In this document: positions 23,501 through 34,440 of the stretch, piece by piece
How the letters are laid out: each line of letters opens with the position of its first letter
Numbering within the stretch: the first letter of the stretch is position 1
NCBI RefSeq assembly: GCF_001949145.1
Contig: NW_019091380.1
Span: forward strand, 2,372,291 to 2,414,882
DNA from: Acanthaster planci
Lineage: Eukaryota > Echinodermata > Asteroidea > Valvatida > Acanthasteridae
Reading direction: 5' to 3'
DNA length: 42,592 nucleotides
Notes under the pieces: model-generated
What the model saw: the letters and a program-made list of their open reading frames with translations, nothing else
Databases searched by the model: none
What the model was told of the DNA's origin: nothing
Program-made: the position numbers and the translations under genes

Positions 23501-26500
23501 ACCCAAATATTTTCATGATGGGCATTGGTCAGAAACTCAAAAGCTTCTGCTTTTGAAAACTGTCTCTGTATCCCCTCAACCAGAAATGAAAAAAAGGTGA
23601 GCGTGGTCTACTTGCCCGATGGATTTCCAGCACCACAGAAAAAAGCATTTCAAAATAGTGTGTTTTGTGATTTAAAGAGCGTATTGTAAAGTTAGGTTTT
23701 TGGCAGCGGTTTGTGCACTTACTGTTTAACTGCCTGTTTTTGGTTGGAGATCCACTCAAGGCCTTTTTCTAGACTTTCTGAAAGATTCTTGCTTCAGTCG
23801 GCAAAATGTTGAGCTGTATCCCAGCACATTAACGAAATGCCAAATAGCAATAAAAATGGGTAAATTGTATACGCAGCAACCAATGAAATGATGGCATCTT
23901 GGAAGTCACTACTTATCTGTGAGATCAGTGCACTAATTGACTTCTAGTGCATTCGTTGTGCTGCTCCAACCTCTATCTCATCGGTTACAGATCTCCACCT
24001 TGTCTTCAACCTCCTGAATGCCTCAACCTCCTTCCAAGCGGCCGACTCCTGGATCCCCATCTGCCTGCCCAAGTTTGACAGTGACGGGTTCCTGCATGCT
24101 CACATCTCCTACCTTGACAACAGCAAGGCCTGCCTCCTTCTCCTCACAGTCGACAAGATGATGTTCTTTGAGTTGGCAAAGTGCAAAGACAAGATTGTCG
24201 ATGTGAGTACCGATATCCATCGGTGAAACTTGCCTGTCCCCAACATGTGTATACACACCATCGCAAGTCCCTCCAAGTCCATCACAAGTCATCCAGTCTG
24301 AAGCTAACTCACAAGCTATTCAGAAAACCTTTCTGTATCAGTATCATTGAGTTAGCAACATGTCGTCTTCTGACACATCCCGCTAACTTTCAGAGCACGC
24401 TACATGGGAAGTGGCTTTAACAAAACAATTCCTTTGCCCTGTTACTTACAACTTGTGAAAGAACTTGCAACTGGACTTATGAAGGGACTTGTAAAAGAAC
24501 TCAGCAACACTGTAAATGCAAGATCAATTCTAGCCTCAATTGCTTTGGTGTAGTAGAAAACAAACGGACAGATTTATTCCCTTGATGGTCTTCTAGACGC
24601 TGACCAGAACCAATTAAGGACACATCACATGATTATAACCAGTTTTTAACTCAATTAACACAGACTGGCACAATTTTGCAAGCCAGTAAAGGACCTGATC
24701 ATACATGTAGGTACATGGTGATGGTCAAAGTTCAGTGCACCATAGTGATGTTTCCATTTTTTACCACCAGTGGTAATGATTTCATGTAGACACAACCCAT
24801 AGTTAAAAAGCAACTCAAAGGAAAACATGTTTTCTCTGATTGTATCTGTTCAAATGAATATGGAAGCATCCAAACCGAACGCAGTGTCATTTGTCTTCAG
24901 AGCTCAACTATAACAAGCTTGTGCATGTAGCCATGGTTTGTAGCCATTGTTTGGCATGCACAAGGGTTTATCCACTACTGAAACACAGGCCGAGGGTTGC
25001 CCTCATTTTCTCTGTTTTCTCAGAATGATGCAATCTACATTCAGCATGTTCAGAATTCCCATGAACAGAAAAAAGCCCTTTTTAGCTTGTTATAGTTGAG
25101 CTCTGAAGACAAATGACGCTGCGTTGGATTTCGATGCTTCCATATTCATTTGAACAGATGAAATCAGAGAAAACATGTTTTCCTTTGAGTTGCTCTTTAA
25201 GAACAATCATTTCTTGTCACTAGCTCATATGTTTTGGTTGTCTTCTAATGATAGCTTTTAAACCACACCTCCGCTAAAAAGTCTCAAAACTCAATCTCTG
25301 AAAAGCTCGCATGTACAGGCCAACTTGAACTGATTATGGATAATTTTGGGACAAGCGGAGCTCTGGCATTTCTACTGATGCTACTAAGTTTAGTTTACAC
25401 ATGTACATTCAAGTAAAAGCAAAAGGGATGTTAAGTTCATCATGCCGACAAAGATTTTGTTCTGATAGTTGCCGTGACGTTTGAGCCAAGTGTGAAATAG
25501 GCTTTTTGTTCGAGAATCAATTTAAAATTGCTTTTCTACAAATAGAAGCTCAAAAAGCACAATTGCTTAGAGGCCATTAACAAAGCGGTAGCCGGCGGCG
25601 GGTACCGGTGCCAGGAGGTGGGCATCAGTGACCTGAGGCACTTCATCTACAAGTCCAAGAGCACAGCGCAGTTCACAGCACCTGAGCTGGAAGCGCCGTA
25701 CCGTGATCCGGAGGAGAGGGCGAGGTATATTGGCCGGGCTGGGGTCAGGGGTCACAAGTCAGGGCGGTTAGGTCAGCAACAATGCGGCTGAGTACAATAC
25801 TTCTTTCGGTTTGAGTGGAGAAGTTCGATGATATGAAAATGAAGGAGCTTTACAAAACACAGAATTTTTGGAGTGACTTAATCATCTGCACTCTGGGTTT
25901 TTTCCAAATGTCAGTCGTTTTTCATTCTTTTGCTTCATCTTAATCCCTATAATCATGTTAAACCATTTGTTGTTGAACCAAATGAAAAAAGTTTCCGATT
26001 TTGACCTCACTGTAGGAAGTTTGATGCATCTGTGGCCAAATATGGAATTGAACCGTGCTGTCTCAACACGGGAGGAATTCAATAAAACTTAATTCTTATT
26101 CCAAGTCAAGAAGAAACCCCCCAAAAAAGGATTCTACCTCGTCTTGATGTGGATAAATGACAGTTCCGTTTTTTCATCTTAAATTTCACTTGCAGGTTGT
26201 TCACTATATATCAGTATGTACATCAGAGAGTGCATAATGCCGCTAGACCTCTCAAGATTATGTTCCACGTCGGTTCAAGGGAGGCAATGCTTGGATGGGT
26301 AAGTCTTTATTATTCAGCATTTCTGGTAGTGAAACCAAGGGTTCCTGTTGCTCATAAGCCTTCAGAAACTTGTAGAGAGGAGACGGCGAGAAGTAATTAG
26401 AATTTTAGAGGTGAGAGGAGAAGCCCAGAGTGGTATTTGGAATCAGGGAGGAATCAGATTGGGCCAGGAATCAAACCCAGGCCACAGAGGTGAAAGGTGA

Positions 26501-27898
26501 GGAAATAACCACACTACCAACCTGGCTCCCATGAGTATTTCGCTCATGGATGTCGTTGAGATCCATCTGAAACAACCAGGCCAAAGTAAACTCCTCTCCT
26601 GCGGTAAGTCTATAGCACTGTCCAAACGCAAGGGCATACGTGTATCTTGGGGAGGCGAACAGGGGTCATGGCGCCCCCAAACCAAAATGGTGCCAAATCT
26701 TTTTTTTTAAATAGGGAGAAGCAATTTATTTTGGATCTGTATTATTTTCCTTACTTCCAAAAGTGTGTAAAAAGCCTCACAATGTAGCCCTGCTCTTCAG
26801 AAAGGCCATAAAAGACTACATGAAAAATGTTCAAACCTTTTGGCCTCCCCCCCAGGAGTGAGGCCGTCCCAATACTTGGTTCGGGATCTGCCCTTGTTCC
26901 AAAGTTGAGGCACCTGTAGAAACCACTGGCTAGTGGCTAACCATTTCTCATTGAAACGTGTATTAATCCTTGTCATAGTCAGTTAAATTGGACAGAGCTT
27001 GTAGCCAGTATTATACTAACATAGCTAGTATTTTCACAGATTGTCTTATGTAACTTGTAATACTAGTTTTTGTTGGTCTGTTTAAAGGTAACAACTGGGT
27101 TTGAACTGTATGCGGTCTTTGGTCCCCTAGCAACCAAACAGGTAGCCATTTTGGCCGTCAACAAATTGCTGAAGTGGATCAAGGTGCGTGTACATTTTAC
27201 TGAATGAGACAAGTGAATGCAGCCGGCTTTGGTTCTCATGAGGGGGAGCTATTTTTAAAAGGTTAAAACGTATGAGACATTGGATGGTGGACGATCGTGC
27301 TGGCGGGTCAGAGGTCAGGTTCACCACAGAAAATGTTGGAATAAAAATTTGCAGTTTCATTCCCGCAAATTTTGGGGCATTTGGAGGATACATTTTATTC
27401 ACTCTACAGGCCAATGTCACAGTCAGTTAAGTTGGACAGAGCTTGTAGCCTGTAAATCACACAGCTAGTGTTTTCACAGATTGTCTTATTGAACGCTGCT
27501 TCCTGTTTATATTTTAGACTCTTAAGGTTCTTATGGTCTCCCTAACTAACCCCCCCGAGCTAGTCACAATACTGCATGTGTATTAGACACATAAGGGCCT
27601 TGCATCTTCCTTACCGACCCTCCATCTACGACTGAATTACATCTGAGATAGAAGGTGGTTGATCTGGCATAATTTTATTGCGCTGTAAAACTACCAGCTT
27701 TTCACGACAATAAACCTGATTGTTATCCTTTCACTATATTCTGAAGGTTGGTTTGATGTTGGAAGGCACTGTGCCAAAAGACAGTCTTTCTCATTTTTCA
27801 CAGATGTTGACCTTTCCTGTTTGAAATGCCAGTCCTTTTTGTTGTTTTTACAGAAAGAAGAGTATCGGCTGTTTATTTTGGATCCGCCTGAGTACTGA
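14560..27898 (+). CDS. MON1: Vacuolar/lysosomal fusion protein MON1
   Basis: Thirteen coding exons: 14560-14645, 16878-17061, 17535-17706, 18741-18819, 19551-19637, 20843-21051, 21723-21862, 23358-23439, 23991-24202, 25546-25724, 26196-26298, 27088-27183, 27854-27898 (TGA 27896-27898). All junctions are GT-AG and phases agree, giving 1674 bp and 557 residues, close to vertebrate MON1A/B. The first ~150 residues are acidic and low-complexity. The conserved core starts at [20 protein letters not shown] (about 154-173). It continues with LVRQPLILVAVSRT, NYDLRRLLAG, PSFLLTAVRCLPL, LHLVFNLLN, WIPICLPKFDSDGFLHAHIS, VGISDLRHFIYKSKS, and a C-terminal KEEYRLFILDPPEY. These are the longin-type domains of MON1. 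With CCZ1 it forms the GEF that loads RAB7 on late endosomes, driving RAB5-to-RAB7 conversion. Exon 4 uses the acceptor at 18739-18740, since the next AG breaks the frame. A or B cannot be assigned, as invertebrates usually have one MON1. Confidence 0.96.
14737..14829. repeat. Short foldback with 31-bp arms in MON1 intron 1
   Basis: The left arm (GCATGGGTGATTTTGCACAATGG region, 14737-14767) is complementary, with one mismatch or so, to 14799-14829, with a 31-bp loop. It is probably a small MITE or hairpin element and has no coding potential. Confidence 0.75.
14830..16877. other. Rest of MON1 intron 1
   Basis: About 2 kb of intron without a recognised gene. It holds a C-tract at about 16090 and otherwise unremarkable AT-rich sequence. 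Confidence 0.6.
18198..18371. mobile_element. Palindromic MITE, copy 2 (MON1 intron)
   Basis: A second member of the family at 7574-7746, 174 bp long. It starts ATACGGCCGTTTCACAATAG and ends with the complement CTATTGTGAAACGGCCGTAT, a 20-bp perfect terminal inverted repeat. It then carries GTGCCACCAAGAGTTT and GGCCAATCACAATGCGCAAA inside. The centre contains paired GTCGAC motifs. It is noncoding and lies between MON1 exons 3 and 4. Confidence 0.9.
21255..21396 (-). mobile_element. tRNA-derived SINE fragment (reverse orientation)
   Basis: Read on the minus strand, a tRNA-like head with a B-box-like GGGTTTTGAATCCTGC is followed by a tail containing CCACCCAGGGGTATAAATGG. That head-plus-tail layout is typical of invertebrate deuterostome SINEs. 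It lies in MON1 intron 6. Confidence 0.6.
22625..23090. repeat. GGTCTCGGTCTTG-rich repeat, possibly a hAT-like nonautonomous element
   Basis: The segment begins CAGTGTTGTAGGTCTTGAGA, then alternates GGTCTC/GGTCTT units (22640-22735). After a non-repetitive gap a long array of GGTCTCGGTCTTGGTCTCGG-type units follows at 22930-23080. The CAGTG start resembles hAT terminal repeats. A related shorter inverted-repeat element lies at 30324-30532. It sits in MON1 intron 7 ahead of exon 8. Confidence 0.6.
24240..24400. repeat. Dispersed CAAGTCC/CACAAGTC repeat, related to 42240-42330
   Basis: A block with CAAGTCCCTCCAAGTCCATC, then CACAAGTCATCCAGT and AACTCACAAGCTATTCA, is clearly similar to 42247-42320 at the right end of the window. 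Further ACTTGTGAAAG/ACTTGTAAAAG units follow at 24460-24500. It is an interspersed repeat of unknown class. Confidence 0.5.
24803..25200. mobile_element. Foldback element with ~117-bp arms (MON1 intron 9)
   Basis: 24803-24919 (starting TTAAAAAGCAACTCAAAGG, ending TATAACAAGCT) is nearly the exact reverse complement of 25084-25200 (starting AGCTTGTTATAGTTGAGCTC). A ~165-bp unique loop lies between them. The arms differ at only a few positions, so the element is fairly young or under conversion. It is noncoding and probably a MITE. Confidence 0.85.
26442..26640 (-). mobile_element. tRNA-derived SINE (reverse orientation)
   Basis: On the minus strand, GAGCCAGGTTGGTAGTGTGG resembles a tRNA A-box region. 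About 45 bp on, GGGTTTGATTCCTGG fits a B box. Together they make a pol III promoter-like head. The 3' boundary (left side on plus) is not clear. It lies in MON1 intron 11. Confidence 0.6.
26977..27053. repeat. Direct repeat flanking MON1 exon 12, copy 1
   Basis: About 75 bp (GTCAGTTAAATTGGACAGAG ... TTTTCACAGATTGTCTTAT) recurs at 27422-27490 with scattered differences. The two copies bracket exon 12 (27088-27183). Confidence 0.8.
27422..27490. repeat. Direct repeat flanking MON1 exon 12, copy 2
   Basis: Second copy of the repeat at 26977-27053, containing GTCAGTTAAGTTGGACAGAG and TTTTCACAGATTGTCTTAT. It is slightly shorter through a small internal deletion. Confidence 0.8.
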
Positions 27899-29091
27899 AG
27901 CTTTCTTGGAAGACATGTTGAGATTTCAGCTGACCACAGCCACAGCTGTTTCTGGATTGTAATTCTGTGATTGATGACCAGCTCGTCTGGCCCATGTAAC
28001 CTTTGCCAAGTCTGGTGGCGTGTATGCTGTGCAGGATTGTTGGATTCAGCTGTGAATGGTAAACCTTGGTGATCTAGTGGGAGTGTTTTGGATTCAGCAA
28101 ACTGAACAATTTGCTGTTGTTGAGTTATGTTGGATTCTGCAGGCCTTACCCACTGCTGTGGATTATGTAGGATGCAGGAGGACCCTCATATTGCCGCTAT
28201 AGAAGATCTGATTCAAAGGGCATTGTCCTTTGATGCCCTTATATTCCACTGGACTCAGCAGGCCTGGCACGTCGACATTGCATAGTTCTGTTGGATGGAG
28301 CAAGTTTCACCGTACGTACAACAAACACACCAGCATGTGTGCACACGATTGGACGTCTGAAATGGACAGCGTCATTCTTTTTACTTCTTTTTGTTTTAAT
28401 AACAATGAAGGCATGACATTGTGATGGAGATTTGGGGAGGAAATTATGTTTAAAGGATACTCCAAGGTTGTCATTCACTCAGTCACAAGGCAGATGAAAA
28501 GTCAGTTTGGACGTTACATGAGACGATTGAGACGATTGGGTTTGCATACGACAACTGTACGACAACTGTGTTGGGAAATTAACTGAAAAGACATTTGATC
28601 AATTTGCTGCACTTTGTTTTGCTAAGTACTGCACAGTATAATGATTTTTTTTTTCTATAAATACTAACAAACTGGGTACTTTGGAACTACGTGTCGAGGT
28701 AAAGATCTGAAGAAGGGAAAAATGCATCTCTTCCTTCGGATGGAATAAACATTGACAATTTATGTGAAGGCAGACTTTGGTCTCGCTCAATTCAGAGGAA
28801 TCGACGCCTCTGGACTGTGATCGTGGAAAAGCCTAAAAAATCACATGCAAGATGAGGGCTTTAAGCTTGACATTGACATGAAATAAGCTGGAAACGGAGA
28901 TACTTGTTTGGTAAAAAAGAGAAATTGTTGATAGAAAAGAGCTATCAGTAAGATATTAAGTGCAAAATGTTTCTTTGGAGTGCGGGATGGAATATACCAC
29001 GTCCATAAGATGTCTGTTTCCAAATGCCGGAGGTAGATAAAATTTCACAAGATGTAAATTTAAAGCTTGTACCACGGAAAGGCCAAATAAA
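27899..29091 (+). other. Probable MON1 3' UTR with candidate poly(A) signals
   Basis: No other gene follows for several kilobases. AATAAA occurs at 28744-28749 and 29086-29091, so a 0.85-1.2-kb 3' UTR is plausible. The first part contains a degenerate TTGGATTCAGC repeat (28039, 28087, 28129 and, weaker, 28249). No open frame here resembles a known protein. Confidence 0.45.
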
Positions 29092-29175
29092 ATATTAAAA
29101 ATTGGGGACTGGAGACCCAACGTGCACTTCAACCAAACTTTTGAATAGCCTCACACACCTATTATACAGTCTTTG

Positions 29176-29578
29176 TTAACCCTTACCACCTAGGCCCTTT
29201 TGGCTAGGGTACACCTTCAAATCCTCCAAATGCCCCCATGAAAAAAATGGGTACAGCCTCAATCCTCCAAAATCCTCCGATATTTCTTGAATATGTTCTG
29301 TGGAGGGGTGCCCACTGCCTTCAAAATCCTCTTCCAATTCCTCTCACTATGTTGAGGCAGTTTGAATTGTATCCCGGAGCAGTGTGGAGGATCTCACGTA
29401 TAATGTGAGTGTGAATTTAGGCACGGCTGAACATAAACACCACAAGGTCTAACCCACAACCTTGAGACAATGCATCCTTCGCAGTCAGCAATGCAATTTT
29501 GCCATGCAGCCTCAATCCTTCAAAATCCTCCAAAACCACCCAGAGGATTTGGAAGGATTGAGGGATGGTTAGGGTTAA
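29176..29578. mobile_element. TTAA-flanked inverted-repeat element (piggyBac-like MITE)
   Basis: The element is bounded by TTAA at 29176-29179 and 29575-29578, with terminal inverted repeats CCCTTACCACC... and ...GGATGGTTAGGG. TTAA target duplication with a CCCT/CCY end is the hallmark of the piggyBac superfamily. Internally CTCAATCCTCCAAAATCCTC (29250s) and its near copy at 29511-29540 face GGATTTGGAAGGATTGAGG, forming subterminal inverted repeats. At ~400 bp it has no transposase. Confidence 0.7.
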
Positions 29579-32500
29579 TATGGAATACATCATAAGTTCA
29601 AATTTGCTTGAAAAGCAACTCGTTACGATCTTAGTGACTTAACTGCATGTATCAACAAAATGAAATATAACATTGGCAGCCCCCAAATCATGTAAATCAA
29701 ATTATTGCTCCCCCCCCAAAAAAAATGGTAAAATGATACGTATCCATACAAAACCAAAGAAATCAGGACAACTTGGTTGCAGTCAAATAACCCACACAGT
29801 ATTTCTCCATTTTGTCCTTACTGTGAATGTATGGCAAAAAATATTCTAACTGATAAATATAGTTTTCCCTTATTATTTAGAAAATTGACACTCCAAAAGC
29901 CGACAATAAAATAGAACAAGGGCACACTAAAGTATCTTTTCTACTTTAATTTCTGATTCTTTCAATATATGGCATCTTATGTTACAAATCCACTTCACAT
30001 AAAGACATGTACATGTGCACAAAATTGCTTATAAAAGATGAGTTGGATTAGAGACACTGACACAGCTGTCAAGTCAGCTGACCTTGTGGACACATATGAA
30101 TGATCTTCCACTCTTAGAACCCATGAAAGTGATTTCTGTATAGAAGGTGGCAAATAGGTTGAGCGATTCCTCATCGACAGGTGTCTCACATCAAAGCTTC
30201 AGGAAGCTGATGGAAGCAAAATCTAGACAGTGGGTCAGTTCATTGCTAGACCAGGATGGTGAAATTAAATATATTGATAAAAACTCTTTGTAATGTACAT
30301 GTACATGCATGGACTTCCTACAGCAGTGCTATTGAGACCAGTCACGTGACCAGTCACAGGACAAGTCACAAGACCAATCCAAGACCAATTAAAAACAACA
30401 AGACCAACCCCAAGTATCACAGGGTGAACAACAACAAAGCAACGCTTCTATTGCAGTTCATTTGAACAGCACGTGACTTGAGTTGAGATTTGAAGTCTTG
30501 TGATGGTCTTGTAGGGTCTTGATTACAACACAACGGCACACAGGAAAAATAGCCAGCAGTCACGGGAGTGGGTTAACAGTGCAACTTCAAGTACAGGAAC
30601 ATGTAAGCATGATCCTCTGTAACAAAGATGCTGATTTTTGATGAGATACTAGTACATGTATGCTTGAACACCTCAGAACTTAATGGTTTATCAGTTTGCC
30701 GCTGATGGGCTATCTGCCCTGCCCCTCCCAAAACTTGACCTGGTGACGCCCACAATTATGGTTGTTGATTTTACCACGATTGTAAACAATAGTCGAGCAA
30801 TGCACTATCCTCCATATATATTTACAGTTCCTCTGAGAATGAATTTGTATCTGACAATTCCTGAACATTTTATACAAATGAAAACAATCTACATGTACAT
30901 TACACACTAATGAGCTAAACCCTGCCCTCAAAAATAGCATGCAACCTTGACTATACATTCATTTTCTGTAGTAATACAGGTATTCATCATGGAAAGTTAC
31001 TGATGCAATAAGGGCCAAATGTCATGGCTATTACAGAAGAATTTCTACTTACTATGGCAAAATACATTATCAGATGTCTTCCTTTGCCCACACTGTTAAA
31101 CTCAATTGAACAAGCTTCCAAAGTCTCATAGAGGCTTAAAATCCTTCAAAGTTTAAGCAAATGTTACCTAATTTGTCTCCAATGTCAAAATCAGTAAGCT
31201 GTGCACTCCATCCACAAGCAGTGTATCCAATTATGTGCCTTTGCCTTCAACCATGACAGGTTGGTGCTTAACTTGGAAGCAATGGTCCGTGCTACTGGTT
31301 AGCGTACTTCACAGGTTAGCCTGGAATTCTGGTTGATGCCTATGGGTGCATTTTCCGTGGAACTGTACTGCTTAGCAAGGAGAATATTTCTCGGCCAAAA
31401 TGGGTAGCCGGCTTACAAATTGTGGCATGTGTACTACTAATACCTGTGACTGGAGCCCTGGTAATTACTGCTTTGCACATAAAGCAAGATTTTCCACTAA
31501 GCAGCTCTGTGCATAGTGGTGCATCTCATTATTTGGGACTCTGTGCTAGCAGAGTGCCACACTATGTTCTTTGCTTTGGCTCTATGCACAGAATGGTTCT
31601 CAAAATCATAGAATTCTGTGCTTAAGAAAATTTGGCCCTGACCTGTCCTTTTGGGTGGTAACAAAGCATTCTAGATTGGAATGCGTCCTTATCCTGTTAT
31701 GTCCCTGAATAAATAGGCTGTTCTCAAGTAGGACGGGAAGTGAATTATTTCCAGTGGAAAACGCTGCATTCCAAGGGGGACATTTTTAATGTGCTTTTTT
31801 AAGCACTCCCAATTGACACTTGGCATACATGTATATCCTTTCAGTGTGAAACAAAGTTCTTCCTGGGCTGGGACCCTAGAATTTGAGACCAATCAAATTA
31901 CACCATTAATTGTGGTACTACAAATAATCTGTCAAATCAGCCGAAAATGCATGCACAAAGTTGGGGCAAATTTGCAAAAAGTTGCAAAAAAGCTGCTGCA
32001 AGTATTTCCGGATATACATGTAAAATTCACTTTGATTTGCATAAAGCATAAATTTGTCAGCATTCACCTTCCATTTAAAAAAGTCGGCGCACAGAGCTAT
32101 GCGTATTTTAAGTTACATTTATAAATGTATGTATGTAAAATAGTTTAACCATTCCAATTGGTTGAAGACCCGCTACATGGCTGGTCTTAAAGGGCTAGCA
32201 TTGGATGGCTGTCTGCCATCTTAAGCTTAATGTGCCATGTGTGCAGCAATCTTCATACATGTATTTTGTGACTTCTTACAAGAGGAAAATACCATAACAT
32301 GGCTAAAGATGGGTTTGAAAAAAACATAAAATAAACCGTTGAGAGAAATTATTGGCAGATCCCAAATTTTAAAACATGTTCTGACTTTGTGACTATTTAT
32401 TTTCATGAACTGTTACACGCATAAATGTGTACTTGGACACTGACGGTGTCCCTTGCCTTCAACTTAGGTGTCATATCCTGAGCTGGTCTTTGATTATGCT

Positions 32501-33338
32501 TGCAAGCCATGCACATATTTATATGAATGATGGGGTGCATTTCTGTCACTTTAACATGCAAAACATCAAGTTCAAAACTTTTGTAAACAGCATTGGTTTT
32601 GACATTTGAGCTGCTCATATTGCATATACATCCTTGTAACTTGTTTCGTGACCACAATCTACAAAATGCTTGCAGTTGTTAATGGATATGCTAACATAAT
32701 GGAAATAAATAAAACAAATTCCCTTGACCATAAAACATGCCATTATGTTTTTTTGCCATGCATTTTGAATAAGTGCAGTATGCTATTAATGTTTTTAAGA
32801 TGCAACTGTTCCACAACAGTCATATAATATTTCCATGTATACAAGAAGGCCTTTGCCTGTGTACACAATTTATCTTACAAAACCCACCTGGTTTAGTATT
32901 AATCTCTACATGAAAGAATTCGTGATGTGACCAAAAGTTGTTTACTTGCCACTGTGAGTTGTTCATTTTCCCAGCTGGGCAGCTGTTTCATTCCTTATCC
33001 TAGAAGCCAGCTCACGTTCAAAATTTGTGTGTTCAAAGTTGCCTGAATTGAAAAACAGGGCATCCAAGTTGTTGAAATTTTACGCCTAAACAAGAAGGAG
33101 GTTTAGATATAATTCCTGAACGAAGCATTAACCTGGAAACATATTGGATCCCTCCCATAATGCACTTAGCTCCGAATGAAATGTTCTGAGTTTTAAAATG
33201 CTCCAAATGCTTCCTCATTACTTTTCCAAAATAATGAGAAATACTCTTGTAAAGATACCTACATTGTACAGTATAAATATGCCCACATGGATATAATGTT
33301 ACGTCAGGCCAGTATGGTACCTTGACTTCTCTTGAGGG
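29579..33338. other. Intergenic region between MON1 and small Maf, no gene recognised
   Basis: AT-rich DNA with only short, unrelated open frames. It contains the inverted-repeat element at 30324-30532 and a segment at 31370-31630 rich in AAGCA/TGCTTA motifs (CTTAGCAAGGAG, CTAAGCAGCTC, TGTGCTTAAG). That segment loosely resembles 17090-17340 in a MON1 intron and may be another dispersed repeat. The 3' UTR of small Maf is expected near the right end. Confidence 0.55.
30324..30532. repeat. Inverted-repeat element related to the GGTCTT family
   Basis: It starts CAGTGCTATTGAGACCAGTC and ends GGGTCTTGATTACAACAC. The ends are roughly complementary, and the arms carry CACAAGACCAA / GTCTTGTGATGGTCTTG. 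Its ends resemble the start of the 22625 element (CAGTGTTGTAGGTCTTGAGA). No coding sequence is visible. Confidence 0.55.
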
Positions 33339-34440
33339 CTAATGCTCAGTTTTGGTTTTGGAGGTGGAAGGCTGGCTCGTCTGGGCCACTGGTGATGGGC
33401 TCTCCATCTGGCTGGAGCTGGGAGTGCTCGTTGCAGCTGTGACGGGCAGGCTGGTCACTACCTTCACCTGCAGGCTGGCCTTCTCAGCAAACTTTAGCAA
33501 GGACTGGTACTTGGACTGGACCTCCTCCAGCTTTTGCCGCTGGAGCTGGTTCTGGTGGCTCAGCGCTCGCACCTCGTCGTGCAGCCGCGTCTGCTCCTCC
33601 TCTAGCGTCTCCTTCTGTGTCACACGCTTCTCCCGGCAGTTGGCCGCGTAGCCCCGGTTCTTTAGGGTCCGTCGCCGCTGCTTCAGCAGGACCACCTGCT
33701 CCTTGCTCAGACCGCGCAGCCGCCGGTTCAGCTCCCGAACCGAAAATGTCACCAGGTCGTAATCATTGATGATGGCGTCTTGGGGATCCACAGGCTCCTG
33801 CTTCACCTAGACAGCAGAAAAGAACAAAAAAACAATAGAATGAAACTCACAGTGCAACCTCAAATGTTAGGTTACCTTTTGCCAAAATGATTAGAACTTC
33901 GAAAAGAGATTTCTCTGCAAACCACTGACTTGTTACTCAAAGGGCCTGTTTGTTTCACACACATATGGATCTCGATCGGTGATCCCAAAGCTGGTTCGCT
34001 CTATCCATTAGGCTGGCTGGTGTCAGTGAACCAGCGTCAGATCACTGATTGCGATCCCGAATCAACAGGCCTATATATGGCCAAATGGAAAATGGTACTT
34101 TGGTAACTGACAATATATCCTGGTGAAATAAAATTGGTTGTAAAGATAATAACCCTGTCTCTCTGACTGACTGACTGACCTACTGTAGGAATACCTGAAT
34201 TAGAATGGAAACCTTTTAGTATTATACACACTTCTCTTAACCCTGGTCAGAATGCTAAATTTATCAAGATGCCTGAATAAATGCATTGGAACTCACAGAG
34301 TCATCATCAACGAGGATGGTTAAAAGCATTCATCTAATTTTTGAAAGGATAAGGGGAAAAAATATGAAAAAAGCAATGTTATTGATTACTGGACTCCATT
34401 TTACCTTGATAACATTGGTAGGTCCTGCCTTCCTCACCAT
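33339..34440 (-). CDS. Small Maf bZIP transcription factor
   Basis: Two coding exons, 34440-34405 (12 codons beginning [12 protein letters not shown]) and 33806-33339 (ending TAG 33341-33339), join at phase 0 to give 167 residues. Small Maf proteins (MafF/G/K) are of similar length and lack the large-Maf activation domain. From N to C there is a SUMO consensus VKQE (13-16), an extended homology region (about 28-56), a Maf basic region ([20 protein letters not shown], 54-73) and a leucine zipper with heptad positions L80, L87, L94, Q101, V108, L115. The tail is rich in Ser, Thr and Pro. By family knowledge these proteins bind MARE/ARE elements as homodimers (repressive) or as partners of CNC factors such as Nrf2 and Bach. 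Compared with the usual YAASCRIKR, this one has Asn68 and Glu71. It is divergent to PLA2G6. The vertebrate F, G and K forms are paralogues, so no letter is assigned. Confidence 0.94.
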
